Shown here piece by piece: positions 53,405-64,000 of a stretch of 64,000 bases of DNA. The position numbers and the translations under genes were made by a program. Origin of the DNA: Odiellus spinosus (lineage: Eukaryota; Arthropoda; Arachnida; Opiliones; Phalangiidae); the NCBI GenBank assembly GCA_963920705.1, contig OY987226.1:32911686-32975685 (forward strand), in the 5' to 3' direction. Each line of letters starts with the position of its first letter. Position 1 is the stretch's first letter. The notes under the pieces were generated by a model. It ran no database searches. It had not been told where the DNA came from and saw only the letters and a program-made list of their open reading frames with translations.

Positions 53405-54010
53405 ATTTTAAACCGCTCCTTATCTTCGTTTGGTATATTTTCTCTGGTTTTCCAAGGCAAGTTTAAATATGGCCGGAGCGGAAACGATTTATTTGATAGA
53501 GACCCTTTCGGGTGTTTACAACAAGTATCTTCTTAGAAGCTTCGTCAAGCTTAATTTTTTGATATGCTTCAGCTAAATCTGACTTGGTAAAATATAGACC
53601 TCCTAAAGCCGTGAATGAATCATCGATACGAGGTAAAGGAAAGGTCTGTCTTTAATACTGGATTAATGGTTTCCTTGTACTCGAAACACAGGCGAACATT
53701 GCCATTTTTCTTAACAACAGATACAACGGGTGTCGCCCAGGCGCCGTGTCGAAATGGGGTCAATTTCAGCGTCTACGGCTGGTCTGAGAGAATATGGAAC
53801 TGGGTGTTCTCGTCAAAATTGTGGTTCAGCATTATCTTGAAAATGGATTGAGGCAGTGATTCCGCTAATGTGTCCTAATTCCGACTCGCAAACGTCACTA
53901 TTTATTATTAATCCATGTAGTGTGTCTTTAAACTCAGACTCTACTAAAAGCAATTTAGGGTTTGTAACCTTCGTGGTTTCTTCGAAGCGTAGCAACTGTT
54001 TTGACACGAC
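53405..54010 (-). pseudogene. Degraded Ty3/gypsy polymerase fragment
   Basis: On the minus strand three frames give successive pieces of a Ty3/gypsy reverse transcriptase: a pre-RT segment ending near 53813 (GHISGITASIHF), then ATPVVSVVKKNGNVRLCFEYK and TINPVLKTD, PRIDDSFTALGG, FTKSDLAEAYQ, KGLYQINRF and, after a frameshift, VSAPAIF. The YxDD motif is not reached. Stops and at least two frameshifts make it non-functional. Orientation is the same as the BEL element next to it, but the two are unrelated insertions. Confidence 0.85.
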
Positions 54011-54014
54011 ACGA

Positions 54015-54715
54015 CCATCTTTCTTGTATTACGTATGGTATATGATACGTAGCTGTCAAGCCCTTTTGAAATTTGCAGCGCTTTCGACGGGATATGGGCT
54101 GACCCTAGTTGCATTTGTAAAGGGGCTATTAACTTCTTGTATCACCAAATTTTTATGGAACGCAATCTGTATATTTTGTATGCTTTTATTTTTAGGACAT
54201 CAAGCGGGGATGGTTTTTATACAATAACAACAACAGGGAAGGGTTTGGTTTACAAAAACCTAACCGTGATACGAGAGAAATTTTCAATCATTAAAGTGTT
54301 TCAGGGAGAGATTAAAGGACCGTAAAGTGAGGGCGAAATGTTTTTTGTAAAAGTTTGAGATTCTCCAGTAATTAAAATTAGAACCCTAACTGCATGGCTA
54401 TATCGCATATTTTTATTTTCATTTTAACGTGCCAGCAGATCATGTTTTGGGGGTTTTATGAAGACAAGGCTTATCGTTTTCAGATTAATCTAAGGTCAAA
54501 ATCGAATCTTTTATTTATATAAGCTCTCCAGAAATTGCGAGCACGGACGCCGGATAGATATCAGCACCACGATGCCGAGTCTATTTGATTTTGTAGTAAT
54601 TAACAACTTAGGTTTTTACGTGATAAAAACATCTAAAGTGTGATTATAAAGACTGAGAGCTCCTTAAGAGCGGACCGATGCCGTAATCTATTTCACTTTG
54701 TAATTCTTAACGGTT
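54015..54715. other. No gene recognised
   Basis: AT-rich. Two weakly similar blocks (CGATGCCGAGTCTATTT near 54570 and CGATGCCGTAATCTATTT near 54676) suggest an old local duplication just left of the GATCGA-rich element. Confidence 0.35.
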
Positions 54716-54722
54716 TATTTCC

Positions 54723-55262
54723 ATTAGATCGAAAAATGTCTGATCGAATTCGATCAAATTTTGTTTCAAATGATCGAATCGAATTCGATCAAATTTATTT
54801 TATTCTCGTTTTAACTTTTGTGGCATTTGATCGATGTCCATTGGATCGAATTACAATTGATCGAAGTAGTAGTATTTAAAATACTATTGTAGTAGAACTA
54901 AATCCTTTAGGGATTATTCTCATTAGATCGAACCTAAAATGATCGAACTAATTAAGTAGGTTTTTTTGTACAAAAAAATACTTAAGAATAAGCTTGGCTA
55001 TGTTTGGTTGGGTTACGTTGGGTTAGGTTAGGTTAGGTTAGGTCCAATGGAAGGGAAGCGTAAACGGGCAGGGCTTCAAGTCTTAGAAGTTTCCTCCCAA
55101 AATTGATTTCGATCAGGAAGCATTCGTACAAATGACACTTCGATCAAATGATATTCGATCACTTGAGACTACCTTTAAAACCAAATAATTTCGATCATAT
55201 GACCTTCGATCATTTGAGACAGCGTTCGATCATTTGGGATTCGATCAAATCGACCCCAATCA
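54723..55262. mobile_element. GATCGA-motif-rich element with TTAGG core
   Basis: The left part repeats ATTAGATCGAA / ATGATCGAA, the right part the inverse TTCGATCAAATG / TTCGATCATTTG, more than fifteen motif copies in about 540 bp, facing each other around a core that contains GGTTAGGTTAGGTTAGG (about 55020-55042). The layout, motif-array arms around a TTAGG core, is the same as in the 16-bp-unit transposon though the motif differs. Ends and target duplication are not certain. Confidence 0.65.
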
Positions 55263-55572
55263 TAATTAACGACTTAATAATTTTTAATTCGTTAAATTTC
55301 GGTTAGATACTGTAGTTAATCCCAAAAGACTTTGTGTCGTTTTGAGTGTTTTAGGAAAAGTGGAAATGTGATTCGAGTGAGAAGCGCGATTTTATCCAGC
55401 TGAAATATTTTTTTGTCCTATAACTGTCGTTAGGACCATATATTTCGAGAATTTTGTTGGTTATAACTATTATTTAGCTTTTTTAGAGCAGTCACGTAAC
55501 TAAAACTCTCTATCAAAGTATGGAAAATTTTATTTATTGTATAATATGTGATTTTCCATTTATAAATGTAAT

Positions 55573-55910
55573 CAGAAGCCGATGAAACCCTCCATTGAAG
55601 TCAATTACTCCCGGGTCTTGTCTACCCCTCTCTGTATGGGTTAGTTTCAAAAAGCGCGATTCGTACGCCTCCTAACGGTAGATATTTTCGGAGCGGGAGT
55701 TCGTCCAGCGAATATCTATAGCAGCCTCGGAGTTCTTCAGCCAAACGTCGTCGTTTGTGGAGAGAGAGAATTTCCAATTTTCCGTAGACACGGGGGTATG
55801 AAGTAGGACCCCTCCGATCTCGTAAAATTGTGAATTTTACCCATGCAGAGAGGAGCGCTATATGGAACATTAGAGTAGTAGACTTCAAAGGAGGGTTTCA
55901 TCGGCTTCTG
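55573..55910 (+). mobile_element. hAT-like MITE, copy 3 (uninterrupted)
   Basis: 338 bp, CAGAAGCCGATGAAACCC to GGGTTTCATCGGCTTCTG; perfect outer inverted ends. The flanks ATGTAATC / ATATAATA agree only partly, so the target duplication is decayed. Best copy for deriving the family consensus. Confidence 0.88.
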
Positions 55911-56345
55911 ATATAATATTTATCACCCAGTTATAATTTGATCTAGAGCAGGAATTAATTTAACTCAACGCTGCCCGAGCACCATTAGTCAGATTGGAAT
56001 TTAAATAATGAATTTTAGGTTGGGGCCTCGAGTTAACAATGCCTTACGCACGTAATCCTCGCTACTCCGCCGCTGGTTAATACCCTGGACTAGCTCGTCA
56101 CTCTTGTATTATGTGAGGTTATGTTACGTTAGACCAACCAGCTCATCGCTCCATATATAGTCAAACTCTAACGGCAATTAAAAATAGGAGCGTCCCGAGA
56201 GCGACGAACGGAGCTGCCTTTCCCTCTATATTGTTCGTAAAATTATTCTGGTTAGATTGCTTAATTACCTCCGGTTGAAATGAATTGTATCTAAAGGGAA
56301 ATTTATTTTCTACTCATTGGTATGAAAAACGTGAATTTCTGGTAT

Positions 56346-56376
<31 letters not shown>

Positions 56377-56690
56377 TTTTTTTTTTTCAAACTTTAAAAA
56401 AGATTTTTTATTGCATTCGGATCAAACCCTTAAAAGTAGATCATATTATATACACTCGTTCATATAATATTTTTAAAATTATAGTGGTGGTTTTAGTGCA
56501 TATCGCGAATAAACGTTTTTATGAACAAAGTCTCATTTTCATAGTCGCTTGTACACTAGATTTTTACACGCTACACGCGCTTATCTAAACGAAACAGATA
56601 TTTGTTTAAACAGCACGCCAGGGTTTCCATTCGTTGGTGAATTACGAGCGAAAAAATTACAGGCGACCATGAAAAGGGGGCTTAAGTTTA
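55911..56690. other. No gene recognised
   Basis: Contains a TTTA microsatellite (about 56340-56380) and no supported exon. Confidence 0.4.
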
Positions 56691-56692
56691 CT

Positions 56693-56860
56693 ACTCTTAT
56701 ACCCTCTTCAGACGAGGCATTTTTAGCCATGGTTTAATCCGGTTTAACCGAGGTTTACAAAGCCTTCTCAATTCAATAAATCTCGGTTAATTGTGATTAA
56801 ACCACGGTTAAATCTGATGAAACCGACTAGTTACGCCTCGTCTGAAAAGGGTATAAGAGT
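56693..56860. mobile_element. Small MITE, 168 bp, with ~27-bp inverted ends
   Basis: ACTCTTATACCCTCTTCAG at the left and its inverse CTGAAAAGGGTATAAGAGT at the right, with GACGAGGC/GCCTCGTC continuing inward. The centre has inverted AACCG/CGGTT-type motifs (TTTAATCCGGTTTAACC and GGTTAAATCTGATGAAACC). Confidence 0.75.
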
Positions 56861-58230
56861 GTTTTTATTATGATTAAAAGTTGTGAAAAAACTTTGAAAC
56901 ATATTATTCAAATAAATTAAATGCATGTGGATTTAAATAACTTTATTAATGTGCACAGTGCATACCTTTCACACGCTATAAAAATCGGTTCCAGATTCAT
57001 CTATGATTATTTAAGATTTACTTCTTTGTCTCAGCTAGTGCCCTCGAGGAGATATGTCTAGGCCAATTGAAATATTTATCTCTTATATAGCGTAAATAAT
57101 AATTTTTAATTATTTAATAATTTAATATTTATACATTAGAGGGACTATTATTTATTTATTTAGTGAGATTAAATAATTTATGCTAGAATAATTTAAAAAA
57201 CCAAAAAAAGCGGTTTCGAAAACATTTATTCATATAATAAATTTTTTGTAATACAAGACTAAAACCACCCAACTGTAATTTTAGAAATATTAGGTATATC
57301 TCTTTCACTAACGTTTATTTTTTAATTTCAGTTACTATACAACAAAGCAACAAAATTTTTTGAATTATATTATTTTAAATATTTGTAAAGACATCCTGAA
57401 TATTCAGCGATAACATTTCGGCCTCTCAGCTTTTCTTTTTGTACGATTTCATGTTCCTAAAACTGATTCATTCAACATTAACTTAAATGATTTAATTCGT
57501 ATTTGAAATAAAAAATGGGAGGTCCTTCTTAAAAGCGGTTTCACGTATTCAACTTATGGCAACTTTAAATCAGATTTTTTTTTTTTTTTTTTTTTTTAAT
57601 TTCGTTGCTCTCTTAAAAGGAATAGAAAATTATTTTCTTTTTTATCCGTGGGCAGAACTATGTTTTTTATTTAAATCTCAATTTTGAGAGCGGCGCGAAG
57701 AAAGAATATTGTTCGGAAATAAAATTCTCATTTTTAAAAATAATACAAAATTGAATTATATTTGCATTTAAGCCGAAGATTCGGCGATATTTTTAAAAGA
57801 GAGAGAAGGAAGAGTTATCTAGGTTTTAAATGCATTAGCGTTTCTTTTGGATTGCAACGTGCCATTGTTCTCAAAGATGAAGGTCAAAGGTTAGGGTGAA
57901 CAATTAAGGGAATAGACCGACGGTAAAATACGTATCTAAAGTAAAAGGGTTTTTTCAGTGTTAAACGTTTCTTTAAGAATTTTAATAAATTTTGGTTGAG
58001 CATATCGACTGCAAAAAATACCCAACCGGAAAGGTTCCCAATAATTAACGCTTTTTTGAACTAGCACGTTTCATGGAAAAGGTAAATCTTGTATTTTGAA
58101 CCAGTGGAAATTGCTCTATTTCCTGTTTACATCATACGGTTTTTAGATACGTGAAAACATGTTTCTAAGCACTTAAGGAATAATGCCGATTATCACCAAC
58201 GGCACTGCCAAAGGCCTGGGCCTACCAGAG

Positions 58231-58264
<34 letters not shown>

Positions 58265-58285
58265 TACAGTTGGTATCTCTCGTGT
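56861..58285. other. No gene recognised; homopolymers
   Basis: Very AT-rich. A T run of about 23 bases at 57576-57598 and an A run of about 33 bases at 58230-58262, the latter directly left of a MITE. No coding segment supported. Confidence 0.45.
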
Positions 58286-58289
58286 TAAA

Positions 58290-58688
58290 GCCTCGTTCAT
58301 ACTTGAGGGCAAAATCGGTTCCAAAACCGTTACGAAGCGCTTTCCGTTTTCCCTGGTTCACACACTGACAAGACGGTTCGCCGCCGTTCGCCCCGGTTCG
58401 ACCTGCGCCAAGGCCCAGAATTAAATTTTTTAAATAATTATCTCAAACTAATTAGTAAATCGTGTTTGTAACTCGTTGGTTGATAATTTTGACAGAAACT
58501 ATAATTTTACTCGCGTTATATTAAGATTTATCGGCAAATTTGTCTCCCGCCTCGTTATTTTCTTGGCGGATTGAACCGAAGCGACTTGACCAAATTGCTT
58601 CCCGAACCAACACGAACTGAGTTCTCACGTTGGTTTAATAACCAGTTATAGAAATCGAAGCGCATTTAGGTCTATGTATGAACGAGGC
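58290..58688 (-). mobile_element. GCCTCGTTCATAC MITE, second copy (inverted orientation)
   Basis: 399 bp, GCCTCGTTCATACTT to GTATGAACGAGGC. The landmark CAAATTGCTTCCCGAACC is the inverse of GGTTCAGGAAGCAATTTG in the copy at 63.4 kb, so this copy lies the other way round. Confidence 0.85.
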
Positions 58689-58689
58689 T

Positions 58690-59150
58690 CTTCCTTTCCG
58701 AACTGTCAGAGGCGCGTCGACTCATCAGATTTGTTTGTAGAGTGGATGCTGGGCAGCACACAATACCCTCTCCAATCCGTGAGGCGCATCATTTATCCGC
58801 ACGCGAAACCACGCCTGGAACGAGTAACAAGGCTATGTAGAGAAAATGCTCCCGCGCACTCGTGCAGAGAGACTAAGGCAGCAGAAGGCGAAGAACTGGA
58901 TTGGCAACCAAAACCCGCACAGCAGTACCATACGGACCCCACAATGTAACCGCGGCCCACAAGGACCGACTCTAAGGCGTAGGGAGACGCTGATGCTAGT
59001 ACCCCCCAATAACGTGACGGTGCAGCCCCTGGCTGCCACCCCTAGAGGGGAAACCGGTACCCGGGTTTGTCGACCCGGATAACAGTCATCACGTCGCGTA
59101 AACTACCGTGTAGCCCCAACGGTCCATCTTGTTTTCGTCTAACACGAAGG
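58690..59150. other. GC-richer unassigned patch
   Basis: Distinctly more GC- and CpG-rich than its neighbours, with two overlapping open segments of 78-91 codons but no family that I recognise. The right end shares ACGTCGCGTAA and CCATCTTGTTTTC with 33.86-33.91 kb, so it is probably part of an unidentified dispersed element. Confidence 0.3.
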
Positions 59151-59191
59151 CACGCGTTAAACTACATCGTTTTCTTCAAAATATATTTTAG

Positions 59192-59469
59192 TGAATAATT
59201 TATCTGATAAGGGCTATATCTTTTTATTTTCCACGAAACGATTGCGAATCGTACTGAAAACAAATGAAAATTGGGGAAATCGAAATTGCATTAGCCTAAT
59301 TATTGTTAATGGCACAGCCCCAAAGTTCTTCGACTTCATTAGTATATTAGAATCGGGTGTCAAAATAAAAAGGAGCAACGGAGGCGTTGTCCGGAAAGAT
59401 AATTCGAAGCGCTCGATCTATGACCCCGTTGACGATAACAATTTATTTGATGTTTCCCCAAGTAGTTGA
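59192..59469 (+). CDS. Possible terminal exon, product unknown
   Basis: Preceded by a good acceptor (ATATATTTTAG) and open from phase 1 for 92 codons to a TGA. The translation has protein-like composition (GYIFLFSTKRLRIVLKT, then NENWGNRNCISLII and ESGVKIKRSNGG). Phase 1 is the phase used by the lectin/LDLa gene 39 kb away, but no link can be shown. I do not recognise a domain; chance remains possible. Confidence 0.25.
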
Positions 59470-59484
59470 AATATAGATAAGGTA

Positions 59485-59995
59485 AAATTATACAAAAAAG
59501 AGGTTGCTTCGCACCCTTAAAAAAACTCTTTATCTAACTCGAATCAAACCCGCGAAGGGACAGAAATTATTTGTTAGAGAAAGAGCAATTTCATATCTTT
59601 AAAATTATAGTTAGTAGATTTAGTCTACTACTTCAAAGATTTTATTACTATTATATATTTTCCAAAAAACGGATAAAGACGACCTAGGACTAATGATAAA
59701 TATATATACATTAAAGGAACTCCATCTTTAGCTAATTTTATTAGTGATACTGATAGAATTTAAAATAAACATCAATGGGAGAGGACGGTTAACTAGGTCG
59801 TCTTTATCCGTTTTTTGGAAAATATATAATAGTATTAAAATCTTTGAAGTAGTAGACTAAATCTACTAACTATAATTTTAAAGATATGAAATTGCTCTTT
59901 CTCTAACAAATAATTTCTGTCCCTTCGCGGGTTTGATTCGAGTTAGATAAAGAGTTTTTTTAAGGGTGCGAAGCAACCTCTTTTTTGTATAATTT
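59485..59995. mobile_element. Foldback element with two 203-bp inverted arms
   Basis: Left arm 59485-59687 (AAATTATACAAAAAAGAGG to ATAAAGACGACCTAG) and right arm 59793-59995 are reverse complements of equal length; I see one mismatch (ATTTTATTACTA versus ATTTTAATACTA). Spacer 105 bp. No open frame. Such identity means recent formation or ongoing conversion between the arms. Confidence 0.92.
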
Positions 59996-60164
59996 CTGTC
60001 CTTTTTTCTCCAAAAATATACACCTTTTCCACATTTCACTATTTTGCTTTATAGGTTTATTGAACCTTAATTCTTACTAATGCTGAATAAAAATTAAAGC
60101 GTTTAATTGAGGCTTCAATCTATTCGTAATTGAGACCCTGGTACAAATCTCGAAAGACAGAGAT

Positions 60165-60640
60165 TAACTAACCTAACCTTACCTAAGTTGAAAAACAGGG
60201 ATGGGCTAGTTCAATTGATTAACTAACCTAAACTAATCTTACCTAAAATACTACAAGAGGAACGGGTTAGCCCGAGTTATAGGGATTACCTAGTTGGAGG
60301 GATGGGCTATTTCCAGGGTTTAATTAACCTAATTAACCTTAAAGATTACTTGATGGAATTTGTAACCCGAGGGATTAACTAGTTGGAACGATGGGCTAAT
60401 TCGAGGAATTAACTAACCTAACCTAGCCTTACCTAAAATATTACAAATAGCCCGAGCTAAGGATTAACTAGTTGGAGGGATTGGCTAATTAGAGGGATTA
60501 ACTAACCTAACCTCACCTTAAAGATTACCAGATGGACGGGGGAGGTCGAGGGATTAACTAACCTAGCCTTACCTTATATATTACAAGAGGGACGGGCTAG
60601 ACCGAGCTAGAGATTAAATTTATAATATTGAATCGCATCG
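60165..60640. repeat. TTAGG-type degenerate minisatellite, longer array
   Basis: Five to six diverged units of about 70-90 bp, each built of GATTAACTAACCTAACCTTACC, TAAAATATTACAAGAGG, and GACGGGCTAG...CCGAG. It is related to the array at 45.07 kb and, in reverse complement, to the core of the 16-bp-unit transposon. Not a telomere: units are far longer than 5 bp and degenerate. Confidence 0.75.
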
Positions 60641-60719
60641 ACAAAAAATGAGCATGGAAAGCGAAACAATTCTTTAAAGCAGCATGAGAACATAATTCTG
60701 GAGACCAGAAGTATGTGGC

Positions 60720-61395
60720 CGTTTATTTAACTCGCCGACATCAATTTCCGTTTCGTATATCCTATTTAACATTCTAAATCTTTATTTTTTATTATAATTA
60801 AGTTAGACGTGCTTTAGATACAGACTTCAATAATTGGCCAACTACTTAATAGCAACGTTATTACGTAGTTGTAATGACAAAGCTATTGGATCTAAAGCAC
60901 ATCCTAGTCGCAAAACTCAAGTATTTTAAAAAATAAAGTAGAGATTGAGAACGTTAAACTATAAATTTCATGTGTAATCGAGCACTTGGCAGGATATGAA
61001 GTCCAACTCGAGTGATATTTAATCCCTAGAACTCTCATTGTGAAATGTTTTTACAGTGACTTACTATATTATATTGGCCACATTTCTAGGTAAGGCGATT
61101 TACATTCAATCGCCTCGGTTTATTCGAGTACTCTACCCAAAAGATCGTGAGAAATGAGTCTCTTAACACCGAAATATGGGTGAGAAACGATTGCCTAAAC
61201 AATCGAAGACGTCACCATTGCACAAACGAGAGGGCTCGCCACAATTTTAAACGCTAACGTAAACCACGCATTGGTACAGTGCATCTGTGAGTACTGAATC
61301 TGCAAATCTCGTTTATATTGGCCGAGAAGAGATATATTATTAAAGTTAAAAAATCAAATGATAAGAAAATCATGCCAACTTTTTAATTACGGTGA
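60720..61395. repeat. Weakly conserved relative of 28.74-29.18 kb
   Basis: The stretch around 60880-60960 (TCTAAAGCACATCC, then AAAACTCAAGTA) aligns with 28800-28870 of DINE-like copy A, after which similarity is faint. It probably belongs to the same family as the segment that follows it. Confidence 0.4.
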
Positions 61396-61398
61396 ATT

Positions 61399-62070
61399 AG
61401 GGTGATTATAATGGGATACTCATGATATGACATAATAGTCAAAATTAGACGGCTGAAGAGGGCTACCCCAGTAAAAGAACCCAATATATGCAATTTTCCG
61501 TTAACGATAAAAAATGCCATTAAAAAAAAACTTATCAACTGTTTAATAAAATCAATTTTTGTTTATCAATTTAAAGCCAATTAATAAAGCTCGGCTAGTT
61601 ATATGTTTTACCCTTTTCGTCACCCATACAAGCATCTGTCTCTCTATTAACTCGAATTCGATGGATATTCATTATCATTCTACTGTTTAAGAAATAAAAT
61701 TTTGTTTACCATTTTGAAGCAATTAATAAAGCTCGGCTAAGCTTATGATTTCACCCTTTTGTAACCCATTCAGGCACCTTACTTTCTATTAACTCGAATT
61801 CGATGGATATTCCTTATCATTCTACTGTTTAAGAAATAAAATTTTTGTTTATCATTTTGAAGCAATTAGTAAAGCTCGGCTAAGCTTAAGATTTCACCCT
61901 TTTGTAACCCATTCAGGCACCTTACTTTCTATTACTTCATATACTTAATCAACATTTCATTATTGAAATCTGTGTTTAACTAGAGATACTCTTGTACCTG
62001 ATCGAAGTCTTATCAAATTTTTTCAAAAGTACCTTTGTCTGTATTAATTCGAATTCAGTGGACGGTGGGA
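61399..62070 (+). repeat. Dispersed repeat with three ~150-bp internal units
   Basis: Homologous to 7875-8470. Three tandem units marked by AACTCGAATTCGATGG, CATTCTACTGTTTAAG and AAAGCTCGGCTAAGC, at about 61550-61960. It ends with TTCAGTGGACGGTGGGA like the other copy, then breaks off. Confidence 0.65.
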
Positions 62071-62077
62071 AGAGGGA

Positions 62078-62102
62078 AACGACGACGACGACGACGACGA
62101 CG
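62078..62102. repeat. GAC trinucleotide microsatellite
   Basis: Eight GAC units in a row immediately after the dispersed repeat boundary. Confidence 0.9.
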
Positions 62103-62179
62103 ATTTCAGTTATCAAGCGCCGCGGGTCCATTGGAAAAGACATTACGTTTTCTGATGAAATTCGAGTTTAGATAAAGGG

Positions 62180-62227
62180 ATAAACACGAACGTGTTTATC
62201 CTAATAAACACGAACGTGTTTATCCTA
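62180..62227. repeat. Two tandem 24-bp units, each a small hairpin
   Basis: Each unit contains the inverted pair AAACACG / CGTGTTT separated by two As, followed by ATCCTA. The two units are identical. Confidence 0.85.
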
Positions 62228-63430
62228 ATATTCATTCTTTCAAATTAGTGATACTGCATATTAGATAATTTTCGTATCATCAAGAATTTATCTATATATT
62301 TGCATCCCGAAAAGTCGGGGTAGGGAATGGATGTCTAATTTTTAAGTAAAACGACTCACCGGAACCCCATTATTGTTTTCGGCCACGCGAATGTTTCAAT
62401 TGCCCCTTGCCAAAATTTCTACCGGCGCCCATGGCTGAAATACGCCCGTTGGACGTGCCCCGATTCAGCTAGTTAATTTAGAAACAGTGAAATCGGCCAT
62501 CATCTCTGCGATTTTAAATATTTTTTTCCATTTTTAAATTAATATATTAACTTTATATTTCCGAGAATTAATATATGTAAAAAATAGATAAATACGGAAT
62601 ATTTTGATTTTAGATGTTAGTTATACTTTCAAAATGGCCAAAGGATAATAATTCTTCGCGTTATGAAAAAATCGCCAAAAATGAATCAAAATACTTCTTT
62701 TTATGAATAGATTAAACAACTCAAAAACAAAATCGAAGCCGAACATTCAGTGTTCAGACTTTTGGGGATTTTATCTAATGGCAGTATGGGTGTGCCCCAG
62801 TTGGTACAACATCGCCTTTTACCACATTTTCTCCTCCATCGCATTTACACAGCCACGGATTGTACAATAGCCTACACAAACCCCTGCGAAAGAGGGAGCT
62901 GTGACTAAAAATACGTCAAAATTATTTGAAAATATAAAACAGTTCATAAAATATTTGAAAAATCAGTTTCCATGATTTTTCCAGGTTTTACCAACTGGTG
63001 AATATTTAAGGGAATCATAATGACAAGGATCAAAGGTCAATACTGCGGTTACAACGGTGTGAATTCGATTCTCTGTCAATGGTCTCAGATGTAGTCTGTA
63101 AATGTACAAAATTTGTTAGCCGAGGCCGAATAGACTATTTGCTGAGAAAACCGTACTTAAACACTTAAAAGCGCAAGTAGAGGAAATTAGTCTTAGATGG
63201 ACTATTGCCAGTCTATTGGGCGCTGGTGATTTGACGTTGACGGCTCGCTGTATTCTTCCTTTTCGCTTCTCTTCCTCCTGCTACCTGGTGAGAGACAGTG
63301 TTCTGGTAAAGTAGTTTTATAGCGTGTAAGATACCGCTACGCACGTCCTCCTGGAGGCTCACGCACTAAGTTTAAGAAGGAAACGATAATATAGCTAGAA
63401 ATACCATGTGAATACAGTTTCTTACATCTT
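62228..63430. other. No gene recognised
   Basis: AT-rich sequence without supported exons, element ends or RNA genes. Confidence 0.4.
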
Positions 63431-63432
63431 AA

Positions 63433-63815
63433 GTCTCGTTCATACATATAGCTAAATGCGCCTCCTTGCGCTTCGATTTTTATATCTGGTTTTAAAACTG
63501 TGAGAAATCAGGTTTGTTGGTTCAGGAAGCAATTTGGTGAAGTCGTTTCGGTTGAAACCGCTTTGAAAATAACGAGACTGGAGACGAATTTCCTGACAAA
63601 TCTTAAAATAATAATAATAATAATATCTTAAAATTATAATTCCTGAAAACGATTTATGAAGAAGATTAACTAATTAAGTTGAGAATTTTTCAAACGACGC
63701 TAAGCTTTGACTATTGATAAAATGAAGCAATTCATCTTCTCAGCGTGTGAACAAGGTAAAATACAAAAGGCTTTTTTCCGGTTTCGTCACCGATTTTCTC
63801 AAGTATGAACGAGGC
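63433..63815 (+). mobile_element. GCCTCGTTCATAC MITE, third copy
   Basis: 383 bp, GTCTCGTTCATACAT (one change from the consensus) to AAGTATGAACGAGGC. Same orientation as the copy at 41.6 kb and uninterrupted. Contains a short AAT repeat near 63609. Confidence 0.85.
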
Positions 63816-64000
63816 CTAGTGTCTTCTCAGACGTGTACTATATTTCAATTAGGACCTCGTTGTCGTTTAATAGCTGACACTTCATCGCGCGGTATATTTT
63901 CGAAGTATAGTGATTGATTCGAGTTAGGTAACTTGGGGCTTCCATTCTATTGTTCAGAGATTGTCGAGTGCACTAACTGTATTATATTTCGTTGCCGGAA

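Noticed and set aside
45068-60640. True telomere or chromosome end
   Set aside because: TTAGG runs are only two to four units long, embedded in longer degenerate units and inside transposons.
1-64000. Trypsin, Sushi or transmembrane exons that would complete the lectin/LDLa gene
   Set aside because: I looked for such exons after 19.9 kb in the plus strand and found none that keep phase 1 with the expected motifs.

Overview
This 64 kb window is eukaryotic, almost certainly from an arthropod. Genes are split into small exons with GT/AG introns, there are recurrent short tracts of the arthropod telomere-type repeat TTAGG/CCTAA, the bulk is AT-rich, and the mobile elements are BEL/Pao, Ty3/gypsy, hAT-like MITEs and a DINE-1/Helentron-like family. 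Nothing in it looks bacterial or viral. Species cannot be named from the sequence alone.

The one host gene that can be reconstructed lies on the + strand between about 10.09 and 19.90 kb. It is an incomplete mosaic gene of 19 visible exons (890 codons as joined). Nine LDL-receptor class A (LDLa) exons come first, then three C-type lectin-like domains (CTLDs), then two more LDLa exons. Nearly all exon boundaries are phase 1 and every join keeps the frame. No start codon, signal peptide, membrane segment or stop is visible, so both ends are missing. Seven of the LDLa exons form a tandem array, mostly with an exact 194-bp exon-plus-intron period.

The rest is repeats. From left to right: a flawless 6,770-bp array of TCTCG (1,354 units) at 831-7600; a partial DINE-like element up to 9388; the lectin/LDLa gene with foldback, hAT-like and minisatellite insertions in its introns; an 8-bp-TSD hAT MITE at 20.3-20.8 kb; a 2.2 kb element dominated by about 121 copies of a 16-bp unit at 23.95-26.18 kb; a foldback at 26.8-27.5 kb; two long copies of the DINE-like family (27.6-30.5 and 36.0-38.3 kb); four more, shorter copies of the 16-bp-unit transposon (19.2, 34.2, 39.0, 41.75 kb); a very young, intact BEL/Pao retrotransposon (45.9-53.0 kb) inside a hAT-like MITE; a degraded Ty3/gypsy fragment; a GATCGA-rich element; a 203-bp-arm foldback at 59.5-60.0 kb; and TTAGG-type minisatellites.

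The most unusual item is the family of five elements carrying the 16-bp unit. Four of them have complete ends (GGTAAGG... to ...GCAAACC/A) and perfect, different 8-bp target-site duplications. A transposon is therefore spreading a minisatellite that then expands in place, always in the same arm, around a TTAGG-containing core. The features below were read by eye; no similarity search was run.
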